In this document: piece by piece, positions 30,081-40,089 of the stretch
Position numbering within the stretch: the stretch's first letter is position 1
Layout: each line of letters opens with the position of its first letter
Assembly: GCF_003478335.1 (NCBI RefSeq)
Contig: NZ_QUFB01000008.1
Span: 1-64,000, forward strand
Origin: Clostridium sp. AM49-4BH
Lineage (GTDB): Bacteria; Bacillota; Clostridia; Lachnospirales; Lachnospiraceae
DNA: 64,000 nt
Direction of reading: 5' to 3'
Position numbers and translations under genes: made by a program
Notes under the pieces: model-generated
Told to the model about the DNA's origin: nothing
The model's input: the letters and a program-made list of their open reading frames with translations, nothing else
Databases searched by the model: none

Positions 30081-31180
30081 TTATTTACTCATCATTTTCA
30101 TAAACTCATCAAAGAGCAGTTCGGAATCCTTTGGGCCCGCATTCGCCTCCGGATGAAACTGTACCGTTTTGATCGGTTCATTTAAGTATAAAAGACCCTC
30201 TACGGTTTTATCATTGACATTGATAAACCACGCTCTGCCACCGACTTGTCAATGGAGTCTGCATCAACCACATATCCATGGTTCTGTGATGAAATATATA
30301 CCTTTCCTGTTTCCAGATTCTTTACCGGATGATTCGCACCACGGTGTCCATATTTCATTTTATAGGTTTTAGCATCATGTGCAAGTGCCATCAACTGATG
30401 TCCCAAACAAATCGCAAAGATCGGAATACCGGATCCTGCCAAAACACGGATCTGCTCGATCACTGCCGTACACTCGGAAGGATCTCCCGGTCCATTAGTG
30501 ATCATAATGCCGTCCGGCTGCTCTGCGATAACATCCTGTGCCGCAAAATTCTGTGGATAAACAGTAACTTCGCATCCACGATTTAACAGACAGCGTATAA
30601 TATTCTTCTTCGTTCCAACATCGATCACAACCACTTTTCGCTCTACCGGCACTTCCTCAGAGCCGATATCTCCCGGTTTGTATGTTTCTTTCTCTTTGCA
30701 GGATACTTTTTCTACTACACCAACCACTTTATAATCTTTGAGCTTTGGTAAAATTTCCTCAAGATCATAATTCTCATTTGTGGTGATCATTCCATTCATC
30801 GTTCCCTTTTCACGCAAGATCTTCGTTAAAGCACGGGTATCAATTCCGTAAATTCCCGGAATATCATTTTCTTCCAAGAAATGCTGTATCGAATCTTCCG
30901 AACGGAAATTGCTTGGCATACGGGATAACTCTCTTACGATAAAACCATCCGGCCAGCCTTTTTTCGACTCCATATCTGCATAACATACGCCATAATTACC
31001 AATCAAAGGATAAGTCATCGTTACTGCCTGCCCTGCATAACTAGGATCAGTCAGTACCTCCAAATAACCAGTCATCGATGTATTAAATACAATTTCACTG
31101 ATCACTTCTTTCTGTGCTCCCATACTTTTACCTTCAAAGACAGTTCCGTCTTCTAAGATCAAAAACGCTTTTGTCATCAT
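30081..31180 (-). pseudogene. carA: Carbamoyl-phosphate synthase small subunit, frameshifted near the C-terminus
   Basis: CarA hydrolyses glutamine and channels ammonia to CarB. The N-terminal domain (SMTGYLEVLTDPSYAGQ) and the nucleophile Cys in AICLGHQLMALA are present. The main frame stops at 30200 after an aberrant tail. The correct C-terminus (AWFINVNDKTVEGLLYLNE, then VQFHPEA, to MMSK) continues in another frame to 30081. So an indel lies near 30231-30250, and the truncated form lacks the catalytic His and Glu of FHPEA. Since carB is intact, sequence error or a very recent mutation is likely. The start (ATG 31180) overlaps the stop of the ANTAR gene, so translation is coupled. Confidence 0.88.
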
Positions 31181-31737
31181 AGATCCCATTCCTTTCCGTT
31201 CAGTTCTAGTATCATTTCAGCAGTCTCAACCATGTTGGTACCACTGTCCATACTTATTTTTTGTATATAGTGATGTGCTTCCTCTTCTGTTATGTGGTTT
31301 CGATCCATTAACAGCTCTTTTGCCGTAACGATCTTTTTCTGATCCTGCTCAGAGCGTGCCTTTGGCTTTTTCTTTTGCTTCTTACGCCATCGATAATACT
31401 GTGATAGCATTATTTCCAAGGTGCTCATCAGATCCTGTACCTTAAAGGGCATCGGTAGTGCCATCAGACCGCGCACATCGCAGTCTGCCAGTTTTACCGG
31501 TGATGCCAGCAATAGCATCTGAAACCCCTTAGGGAGATATTCGTAAATCTCTGAATAGTGCATATCCGAGAAGCGATAACCACAAATAACAATTCCGCCA
31601 TCAAGCGAATTTGCAGCACTTACAATCTGTGCACCACTGTCACACACAAGGGTGACATCATGACCATTTTTATTCAAAATCCGCCGAAGATTTTTAGCAT
31701 CTTCAATCTTTGGAAAAGCGATAATAATATCTGCCAT
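31177..31737 (-). CDS. ANTAR-domain response regulator (NitR/AmiR/NasT type antiterminator)
   Basis: The 186-residue protein has an N-terminal receiver-like domain that lacks the usual acidic pair and phosphoacceptor (FPKIEDAKNL, GIVICGYRFSD). A basic coiled coil follows (about 115-130, RWRKKQKKKPKARSE). The C-terminal three-helix ANTAR domain at about 130-186 has AKELLMDRNHITEEEAHHYIQKISMDSGTNMVETAEMIL. ANTAR domains bind paired RNA hairpins and prevent transcription termination. The receiver is probably controlled by protein contact rather than phosphorylation. A glnA-nitR order is known from Clostridium; here it follows a GS-like gene and is translationally coupled to carA. Confidence 0.88.
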   Translation of the reverse strand: MADIIIAFPKIEDAKNLRRILNKNGHDVTLVCDSGAQIVSAANSLDGGIVICGYRFSDMHYSEIYEYLPKGFQMLLLASPVKLADCDVRGLMALPMPFKVQDLMSTLEIMLSQYYRWRKKQKKKPKARSEQDQKKIVTAKELLMDRNHITEEEAHHYIQKISMDSGTNMVETAEMILELNGKEWDL

Positions 31738-31773
31738 GCTGTCAGCAAACCTCCTATCGCGCTTTAAGAATGT

Positions 31774-33084
31774 TTATATCGTTCCCAGATATTTCTCTCT
31801 TTCCCAAAGTGTTACCTGCTTGCAGTACTCATTCCACTCTGCCTCTTTGGTGTGGATCATGTGATTCTTAATGTGGCTTTCTAACACACTACTTAACAGC
31901 TCATCCTGTTCAAACTGTTTAACAGCTTCATGCAGGGTTCGCGGAAGATTGCCCTGTGGATTGTTCTCTCCTTCACTTTCCTCCATTGACCGCGGTGGAA
32001 CCAAGCCCTCTCGGATCCCTTGCAATCCTGCTGCCAGGCAGGCTGCAATCACGAGATATGGATTAGAAGCCCCATCCGGACTGCGCAACACGATACGCGC
32101 CCCGTCTCCACCAATCGACGTTAAACGAATCAGTGGACTATCATTGGTAAACGACCAGCCAACCGCAACCGGTGCTAAATATCCCGGTATCAAGCGCTTA
32201 TAGGAGTTCACGATTGGATTTGTGATCAAACTCATCCCCTTCATATGACGAAGCATTCCCGCCATAAACTGATACCCATCCGCGCTAATGCCATGTTCAT
32301 CACTGTCGCTGCAAAAGATGTTCTTGCCATTTTTGCTCAATGAAAACGTAAAATGTGCACCAGAACCTTTGACATGCTTACGAGGCTTCGGCATGAACGT
32401 TGCATGTACACCGTGTCGTTTTGCGACAGTTCGTACTACCAGACGAGTCGTCATGATATTATCCGCTACTGTCAGTGCATTATCGTGTGCCATCTCCAAA
32501 GCATGTTGCGCCGCCTCATCCGAATGATAGGAGCTTTCCACTTCAATGCCCATGTCTGCCAAATACAATACCATGTCACGTCTTGTATTCTCACCGCCAT
32601 CAGAAGGCCCAATATCAAAATAGCCGCCCCGTTCGGATGACTGATTGGTCGGCTCTCCATTTTCATCCAGATCGAACAGGAAGAATTCATGCTTGATACC
32701 TACATCAAGTGTATATCCCATCTGCTCTGCCTCTGCGATGACCTTTTTTAGAATATAACGGCTGCTTCCCTTAAACGGAGTACCATCCGGCTTAACAATG
32801 TCACAAATAAAACGTGCCACTTTGCCGTTCTGTGGTCTCCACGGAAAAGTTACAAACGTATCCAAATCCGGAACCAAAAACAGTTCTTCATAGCCAACAC
32901 CACGGAATCCGTCTACCGCTGCACAGTTAAATCGACACCGACCGCCTAGGATCTTGTCGATCTGATCAACTGTTGTTGCCATATTTTTCAGATTACCGGC
33001 AATATCGGTAAACTGAAGTCGTATAAACTTAACATCTTCTTCTTCAATCAAATCCAGTATATCCTGTCTGGTATACTTTGCCAT
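31774..33084 (-). CDS. Glutamine synthetase-like protein with lost active site
   Basis: The 436-residue protein is clearly of the GS type I family along its whole length (MAKYTRQDILDLIEEEDVKF..., WRPQNGKVARFICD, VNSYKRLIPGY, SPDGASNPYL). The active-site residues are replaced. The DGSS loop is NCAA (53-56), the metal-binding EPE/ELE is KHE (131-133), and HHEVAPGQHE is YHSDEAAQHA (186-195), losing both Glu. GSGMH is GSGAH, NRSP is NDSP (314-317) and RVELRSP is RIVLRSP (Glu to Val332). It cannot be a normal glutamine synthetase. I infer a sensor or regulatory pseudoenzyme, probably acting with the ANTAR protein 36 bases downstream. The ATG at 33084 has GGAGG 5 bases upstream. Confidence 0.88.
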   Translation of the reverse strand: MAKYTRQDILDLIEEEDVKFIRLQFTDIAGNLKNMATTVDQIDKILGGRCRFNCAAVDGFRGVGYEELFLVPDLDTFVTFPWRPQNGKVARFICDIVKPDGTPFKGSSRYILKKVIAEAEQMGYTLDVGIKHEFFLFDLDENGEPTNQSSERGGYFDIGPSDGGENTRRDMVLYLADMGIEVESSYHSDEAAQHALEMAHDNALTVADNIMTTRLVVRTVAKRHGVHATFMPKPRKHVKGSGAHFTFSLSKNGKNIFCSDSDEHGISADGYQFMAGMLRHMKGMSLITNPIVNSYKRLIPGYLAPVAVGWSFTNDSPLIRLTSIGGDGARIVLRSPDGASNPYLVIAACLAAGLQGIREGLVPPRSMEESEGENNPQGNLPRTLHEAVKQFEQDELLSSVLESHIKNHMIHTKEAEWNEYCKQVTLWEREKYLGTI

Positions 33085-33218
33085 CATGTCCTCCATTCTG
33101 CGCCTGTGTAAGGGGCTCATCATGCTAACTATGTCTTTCCATACGTTTCTTCTGTTATAGAACTGATATAAAACCGTATATTTTTTGACCCTATTATACC
33201 AATTTACACATTCATCCT

Positions 33219-33247
33219 ATTATACCTATAAATGAGAAGAGCGTCAA
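33219..33247 (-). promoter_or_regulatory. Promoter of the GS-like/ANTAR/carAB group
   Basis: On the minus strand TTGACG (33242-33247) and TATAAT (33219-33224) are exactly 17 bases apart. The -35 lies inside an imperfect hairpin (about 33237-33277, GCGTC...GACGC) that could be the gltD terminator stem or an operator. A second TATAATAGG copy follows at 33190-33198. The stretch 33085-33360 has no gene. Confidence 0.8.
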
Positions 33248-33360
33248 CACTTTTTGAAAGTGCGACGCCCTTCTTGTTGGATTTTGTTATAAAAGATCAA
33301 GGGACTAAAGTCCACATAATCTTATTAAAGCAAGGAAATGCTTTGCAGACTTCTTTCGAA

Positions 33361-34842
33361 CTATTCCAGATTGGTATAGCCCATGAGCGCCTTATCTACC
33401 TCTTTGGCGACATGACGTCCCTCGTTAATACCCCATACGACTAATGACTGTCCACGGTGCATATCACCGGCCGTATATACTTTATCTACATTTGTCTTGT
33501 AGCTGCCCGGTTCCGTCTCTACATTAGTGCGGGCATTTAGTTTTACGCCAAACGCTTTTGCGATATAATCCTGTGTTCCCAAGAAACCGGCTGCGATCAA
33601 CACGTAGTCTGCCGGGATCTCAAACTCACTGCCGGCGATCTCTGTCATATTCATTCGTCCGGTCTTAGGATCCTTTTTCGGCTCCAGTTTGACAAGCTTA
33701 ACTTTCTTAAGCTTGCCGTTTTTATCGGCTATAAATTCCTTGACAGTTGCCTGATAAATACGTGGATCCTGTCCATATACAGCGATTGCCTCTTCCTGAC
33801 CATAATCTGTCTTGCAGACTCTTGGCCACTCCGGCCATGGGTTATTCTGTGCTCTCTGATCCGGAAGTTTTGGCATCATCTCAATCTGTACGACACTCTT
33901 TGCACCCTGACGTACCGCCGTACCAACACAATCATTACCGGTATCTCCACCACCGATCACTACGACATTTTTTCCTTTAGTGTTGACCCAGTTTTTCTTT
34001 TCACCGGTTAATACGTTTTTGGTAGAACGCGTCAAAAAGTCAACTGCAAAATAAATGCCATCTGCCTCACGCCCCGGAGCCTTAATATCTCTCGGATTGG
34101 ATGCACCGCAGCATAAGATCACACTGTCATACTGCTGCAACAGATCGGACGCTTTAATATCTTTGCCGACATTCGCATTGACAACAAATCTGATACCTTC
34201 CTTCTCCATGACTTTCTGCTTACGGTCGATCACCCATTTTTCCAATTTCATATTTGGAATGCCGTACATCAGTAAGCCTCCGATATGATCGTTTCTCTCA
34301 TAAACCGTAACACTGTGACCACGTTTGTTTAACTGATCTGCTGCCGCAAGTCCGGAAGGGCCTGATCCAACGATCGCAATCTTCTTTCCGGTACGTACCT
34401 TTGGTGGATTTGCTTCCATCAAGCCATGTCGATATCCATACTCCACAATATAATTTTCGTTCGCCTTGCAAGTGACCGGTGTATCATGCAAACCGCAGGT
34501 ACAAGCTGCTTCACATAAGGCAGGACACACTCTTGATGTAAATTCCGGAAAGTTATTCGTCTGACGCAGCATTTGAAGAGCTTTCTCATAGTTGCCACGG
34601 TAGATCAGATCATTCCACTCCGGAACCAGATTATTCAGAGGGCATCCGGAGGCCATTCCACCGATCATCATGCCCGACTGGCAAAACGGCACTCCACAGT
34701 TCATACAACGTGCTGCCTGCTCTTTACGGTCTTTTTCACGCATTGGTGCATGAAATTCATTAAAGTTTTTGATGCGCTCTAGCGGTTCTATTGCCGCATT
34801 GTCTTTTCGTTCATATTCCATAAATCCCGTAGGTTTTCCCAT
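33361..34842 (-). CDS. gltD: Glutamate synthase (NADPH) small subunit
   Basis: This 493-residue subunit supplies electrons from NAD(P)H to the large subunit. The N-terminal cysteine cluster (RCMNCGVPFCQSG and later CPALCEAACTCGLH) binds [4Fe-4S] clusters. An FAD-binding GSGPSGLAAADQL at about 158-170 is followed by a second nucleotide site VIGGGDTGNDCVG near 290-302. The ATG at 34842 has GGAGG upstream. It follows gltA by 33 bases and forms the enzyme with it. Confidence 0.95.
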   Translation of the reverse strand: MGKPTGFMEYERKDNAAIEPLERIKNFNEFHAPMREKDRKEQAARCMNCGVPFCQSGMMIGGMASGCPLNNLVPEWNDLIYRGNYEKALQMLRQTNNFPEFTSRVCPALCEAACTCGLHDTPVTCKANENYIVEYGYRHGLMEANPPKVRTGKKIAIVGSGPSGLAAADQLNKRGHSVTVYERNDHIGGLLMYGIPNMKLEKWVIDRKQKVMEKEGIRFVVNANVGKDIKASDLLQQYDSVILCCGASNPRDIKAPGREADGIYFAVDFLTRSTKNVLTGEKKNWVNTKGKNVVVIGGGDTGNDCVGTAVRQGAKSVVQIEMMPKLPDQRAQNNPWPEWPRVCKTDYGQEEAIAVYGQDPRIYQATVKEFIADKNGKLKKVKLVKLEPKKDPKTGRMNMTEIAGSEFEIPADYVLIAAGFLGTQDYIAKAFGVKLNARTNVETEPGSYKTNVDKVYTAGDMHRGQSLVVWGINEGRHVAKEVDKALMGYTNLE

Positions 34843-34875
34843 CGCTTTTTCCTCCATCTTTTAACTTATGCCTGT

Positions 34876-37800
34876 TTACCGGTTCTTGTGTGCGTAGAAT
34901 GCTTCGATCTGTGCCTGCTCATAGCTTAAACCTCTCTCTTCCATCTGAGCGATCAATTGCAACATTCTACTATAGTCATAAGAGATAATCTTCTTAAATT
35001 TCGGAAGATACTCGCTAAAGTGATCTAACACCATCTGTCCCTTTTCGGAACCTGTTGCAGCAACATGTTCTTCGATCATTGCTTTCAGATCTAAGACATC
35101 ATATTTATCCGTTACCGGTTCGCTGGATACCAGTTCCTTGTTTAACTTCAGATAAAGGTCACTGTTTTCATCCAAAACATAAGCAACACCGCCGCTCATT
35201 CCGGCTGCAAAGTTCTTGCCCGTCGGTCCCAGTACGACGACACGTCCACCGGTCATGTACTCACATCCGTGATCACCGACACCCTCTACAACAGCCGTTG
35301 CACCAGAATTTCTGACACAAAAACGTTCTCCGGCGATACCATTAATAAATGCTTTACCGCTGGTTGCCCCATACAGTGCAACGTTACCGATAATGATATT
35401 ATCCTCTGCCTTAAAATTAGATCCTTTCTCAGGATAGACAACGATTGTTCCACCGGATAATCCTTTTCCCATATAATCGTTGGAATCACCAATCAACTCC
35501 AATTTAAGTCCTTTTGGAATAAATGCTCCAAAACTCTGTCCACCGCTGCCATGGCATTCTACAGTGATCGTATCTGCTTCCAATCCTTCATGGAACCTCT
35601 TGGTGATCTCAGAGCCGAGAATCGTTCCCAGGGAGCGGTTTAAGTTCGTAACATTCACGGAAATCTTAGCTTTTTCACCAGTCTCCAATGCTGTTTTCAA
35701 CTTAGGAAGGAACACCTTTTCGTCCATTGTCTTCTCAAGTTCGAAATCAAATTTATTTTTTGGATTAAATTTATTTTCTTTGCGCTCACCCGCAAAACTT
35801 GCATCCAGTATCGCACTAAGATCAATGTGTTTTGCCTTCTCTTCTTCACCATCCTTGATCTTCAGCAGATCAGTACGTCCGATCAGATCATTGACCTTGC
35901 GAATTCCAAGTGCTGCCATATATCGCGAAGTTCCTGCGCAATAAAACGCATAAAGTCTCAACGTATTCCGGTTTGCCCATAAAACGCTTACGAAGTTCCG
36001 GATTCTGTGTTGCAACACCTACAGGACAAGTATCAAGATTGCAGACACGCATCATGACACAACCCATAGTAACTAACGGAGCTGTTGCAAAACCATACTC
36101 CTCTGCGCCGAGCAATGCTGCCACGAGAACATCACGACCGGTCATTAATTTACCATCTGTCTCGATCATAACACGGGATCGAAGGCCATTCATGATCAAT
36201 GTCTGGTGAGTCTCTGCAAGTCCCAGTTCCCAAGGAAGTCCGGCATTGTAAATCGAACTTCTCGGTGCTGCTCCGGTACCTCCATCATATCCTGAGATCA
36301 AGATAACTGCAGCTCCGGCTTTGGCAACACCGGCTGCGACAGTCCCGACACCTGCTTCAGAAACCAGTTTAACAGAAATTCTGGCATCTTTATTACTGTT
36401 TTTCAGATCGTAGATCAACTGTGCCAGATCTTCGATCGAATAAATATCATGATGCGGTGGTGGGGAGATCAAGCTGACACCAGGTGTTGAATGTCTTGTC
36501 TTGGCGATCCATGGATACACTTTACCACCCGGCAAATGACCACCTTCACCCGGCTTAGCGCCCTGTGCCATCTTAATCTGAATCTCCTTAGCACTTACCA
36601 AATAACGGGAAGTGACACCAAATCGTCCTGATGCCACCTGCTTGATCGCAGAGCATCTGCTGTCCGGGGCACCGGCTGTCTCAAGACGTTCCAGACTCTC
36701 ACCGCCCTCGCCACTATTGGACTTACCATGCAAACGATTCATAGCGATTGCCAACGTCTCGTGTGCTTCTTGAGAAATAGATCCATAAGACATTGCTCCG
36801 GTCTTAAAACGCTTCACAATCTCGTCCACACTCTCAACTTCATCGATTGGAATGCCTTTCTTCGGGAACTTGAAGTCAAGCATACTGCGCAGGGTCATCT
36901 TGTTTTCTTTTTCATCAACAGTCTTGGTATACTGCTTAAACAGATCATAACTTCCTGTCCACGTTGATTGCTGCAGCAAATGGATTGTTTCCGGATTATA
37001 AAGATGGGCTTCTTTACCGCCTCTTGCCTTATGCTGTCCTCTGCTCTCCAAATTCAAGTCTACGCGAAGTCCTAACGGATCAAATGCGGAAGAATGAAGT
37101 TCATCTACCTGATTTTGGATATCTTCCAAAGTAATTCCACCCACACAGCTAACTGTATTCGTAAAATATTTTTCAATGACATCCTGATCAATACCAATCG
37201 CCTCAAAGATCTTTGATCCCTGATAAGATTGAATTGTTGAAATACCCATTTTAGAGGCAATTTTTACAATGCCATGTAAGACAGCTGCATCGTAATCATC
37301 TACTGCTGCATAATAATCTTTGTCCAGCATTCCATTGTCGATCAATTCCTTGATCGTGCTATGTGCAAGATACGGATTAATAGCACTTGCACCATAACCC
37401 AATAAAGTTGCAAAATGATGCACTTCTCTTGGTTCTGCTGTCTCAAGTATCATATCAACGCTTGTTCTTTTCTTGGTTGTTACCAAGTGATGCTGCATCG
37501 TTGCCGTAGCCAGCAGAGACGGGATCGCAACGTGATTTTCATCTACACCACGATCTGTCAGGATCAAAATATTTGCGCCCTCTTTATACGCACGGTCTGC
37601 CTCTAAGCAAAGACGATCCAACGCTTTTTTTAACGATGTATTTTTATAATACGTGATCGGAATCTCTTCCACCTTAAATCCATCTTTATTCAGTGTCTTG
37701 ATCTTAAGAAGATCCGTATCTGTAAGGATTGGATTTTTGATCTTGAGCATTTTGCAGTTTTCTGCCTTTTCCTCTAACAGATTACCATCCTGTCCAATAT

Positions 37801-39466
37801 AAACACTCGTAGAAGTTACAATCTCCTCACGGATCGCATCGATCGGCGGATTTGTTACCTGTGCAAATAACTGCTTAAAATAGTTAAATAATGGCTGCGG
37901 TTTATCAGAAAGCATCGGCAACGGCGTATCTGTACCCATCGCTCCGATCGGCTCTGCTCCATTTTGTGCCATCGGCAGGATAGATGTCTTATATTCCTCA
38001 AAAGTATATCCGAATGCTTTTTGCAGACGAACTCTTTCCTCGTCACTCATCTGCTCTACTTTTTGATTTGGGATATGGATTTCCTGAAGAGTGATCAAAT
38101 TGTTATATAACCATTCGCCATATGGCTGACGAGACGCATACTGCTCTTTTAATACATCATCGTCAATCAATTCACCCTTGACTGTATCAACCAAAAGCAT
38201 ACGTCCCGGACGAAGGCGGTCTTTCTTCACGATTTTTTCTGGTGGAATTTCAAATACACCAACTTCAGAAGATAAGATCAACTGATCATCTGTCGTAATG
38301 TAATATCTAGATGGGCGGAGTCCGTTTCTGTCGAGTACGGCACCCATATAATCACCATCGGAAAACAAGATAGAAGCCGGTCCATCCCATGGCTCCATCA
38401 TCGTTGCATAGTACTGATAAAAGTCTCTCTTTTTCTGACTTACACTCATATCATTTTCCCATGGTTCCGGTATTGTGATCATGACAGCAAGTGGAAGTTC
38501 CATACCACTCATTACCAAAAACTCCAATGTGTTATCAAGTCTGGCGGAATCAGATCCGTTCGGATTAACGACCGGAAGCACCTTGCTAAACTCATTAGCG
38601 AGATAATGACTTTCCATTGTCTCTTCACGCGCTAACATTTTATCAGCATTACCGACAATCGTGTTAATCTCACCATTATGAACGATAAAACGATTCGGAT
38701 GTGCTCTCATCCAACTTGGGTTTGTGTTCGTACTAAAACGGGAATGAACAATTGCAATCGCAGATTGATATTCCGGGCTTTGCAGATCTTCAAAAAACAA
38801 ACGAAGCTGTCCCACCAAAAACATTCCTTTATATACGATCGTTCTACTGGAAAACGATACGACATAGGTATCATCGTTACTCTGTTCGAATACACGTCTC
38901 GCTACATATAACATTCTATCAAAGTCTAAGCCTCGTTCCACATCTTCCGGACGCTTTACAAATGCCTGCATGATGCATGGCATGCACTCTAACGCCTTAT
39001 GTCCTAACACCTTTGGCGATACCGGAACTTCACGCCATCCTAAAAATTCCAGTCCCTCTTTTTCGACGATGACCTCAAACATCTTCTTTGCCTGATTTTT
39101 CTTCAATTCATCCTGTGGGAAGAAAAACATACCAATACCATAATCCCGCTCTTCTCCAAGCTCAATTCCTAATGGAGCAACCGCTTTCTTAAAGAAATTG
39201 TGGGAGATCTGTAATAAAATACCAACACCATCACCGGTTTTTCCTTCTGCATCTTTGCCGGCACGATGTTCCAGTTTCTCTACAATGTCCAATGCTCCCG
39301 AAACGGTATCATGCGTCTTATTACCTTTAATATTGACGATTGCACCGATACCACAGTTATCATGTTCAAAACGAGGATCATAAAGTCCTCTTTTTTCATG
39401 ATCGACCACCTGCATTGCCTTTGCAATTTCAGATTGCGCATTGTTTCTCGCTTTTTCCTTAGCCAT
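34876..39466 (-). pseudogene. gltA: Glutamate synthase large subunit, with two close frameshifts
   Basis: The enzyme makes two glutamates from glutamine and 2-oxoglutarate. The long N-terminal frame (from ATG 39466) has a propeptide ending before Cys38 ([10 protein letters not shown]), the glutaminase nucleophile. It continues through the FMN/synthase domain to the 3Fe-4S cysteines [20 protein letters not shown]. It leaves frame at about 35951-35955; a short middle piece (MRFIAQELR) is in a second frame. The remainder ([16 protein letters not shown] and the beta-helix domain) is in a third frame from about 35921. Two one-base losses 30 bases apart would explain this. Joined, the protein is about 1520 residues, normal length. 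Error in the sequence is the likeliest cause. Confidence 0.88.
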
Positions 39467-39485
39467 GTTATTCCTCCTATCCAAC

Positions 39486-39569
39486 AAAAAAGGAGTCCAG
39501 CAACAGAGACCACACGCAAGCTCTTTCCACTTCAGGAAAAGCCCATGAATTCTCTCATTGCTGAACCCC
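39486..39569 (-). promoter_or_regulatory. Attenuator-like leader hairpin of gltAD
   Basis: The minus-strand leader forms one long imperfect rod. Its outer arms (39558-39569 and 39492-39503) pair over 12 positions with G-U pairs. It has inner stems AGAGA/TCTCT, CATG/CGTG and TTTTCC/GGAAAG, and a hexaloop TGAAGT. Six T's follow (39486-39491), then 12 bases later the AGGAGG site of gltA. A terminator placed between promoter and gene implies regulated read-through. The controlling factor is unknown; the loop lacks the A1/G4 bases of ANTAR targets. Confidence 0.7.
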
Positions 39570-39590
39570 TTTGTTCATCAACTTGTTGAT

Positions 39591-39619
39591 ATTATACGGT
39601 TTTTTTCTCAAAAAAGCAA
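39591..39619 (-). promoter_or_regulatory. Promoter of gltAD
   Basis: On the minus strand TTGCTT (39614-39619) and TATAAT (39591-39596) are separated by 17 bases. The predicted start places the whole hairpin in the RNA leader. The AT-rich stretch from here to tRNA-Ser holds no gene. Confidence 0.75.
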
Positions 39620-39798
39620 TATTATTTTGTGAATTTATATGTTTTATTTGTTTTCTAAAGCAAATAATCGTTTTACTTATTTTTCTTTTGTGTCCATTCA
39701 TAAAGTTCCTCCATTTCAATTGATCAATTTATTTCAATAAGAAAACAAAGCATTGTTTTATGATGATCAAGGACCTTTGACGCCTTAATCCCATAATG

Positions 39799-39839
39799 CA
39801 AAAGATCGATGTTACACTCTTAAAGCGTAACACCGATCT
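39799..39839 (-). terminator. Terminator of tRNA-Ser
   Basis: A 16-position stem (arms 39803-39818 and 39824-39839, two mismatches or G-U pairs) is followed on the minus strand by TTTTGC, 21 bases after the tRNA. Confidence 0.75.
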
Positions 39840-39860
39840 ATAAAATTTCATAACATGAAA

Positions 39861-39947
39861 CGGAGAGTGAGGGATTCGAACCCTCGGTCAGTTCTCACCG
39901 ACACATCATTTCGAGTGATGCACCTTCGACCTCTCGGACAACTCTCC
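39861..39947 (-). tRNA. tRNA-Ser (CGA)
   Basis: This class II tRNA on the minus strand has the acceptor stem GGAGAGT/ACTCTCC, an anticodon loop CTCGAAA with anticodon CGA, a long variable arm and the T-arm GGGTTCGAATCCC. The discriminator is G, as expected for Ser. No CCA is encoded. Confidence 0.95.
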
Positions 39948-40058
39948 ATATATATAGCCCTTAAAGCTCAGTAAGACTCATTATCCTGAATCATTGTACA
40001 CGATTCACTGCATATAATGAAGTTTCAAAGAAGCTCGTAAAATGAGCACACTTCTAGT

Positions 40059-40087
40059 ATTATATCATAAGTATTTTCATCTGTCAA
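40059..40087 (-). promoter_or_regulatory. Promoter of tRNA-Ser
   Basis: On the minus strand TTGACA (40082-40087) and TATAAT (40059-40064) are exactly 17 bases apart, a near-perfect promoter that abuts the holA stop codon. Confidence 0.9.
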
Positions 40088-40089
40088 AA

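Noticed and set aside
35888..36018. Programmed ribosomal frameshift in glutamate synthase
   Set aside because: Two shifts would be needed within 35 bases and no slippery heptamer is seen; error is simpler.
39486..39569. ANTAR target hairpin in the gltA leader
   Set aside because: The hexaloop is TGAAGT, without A at position 1 and G at position 4, and no second matching hexaloop precedes it.
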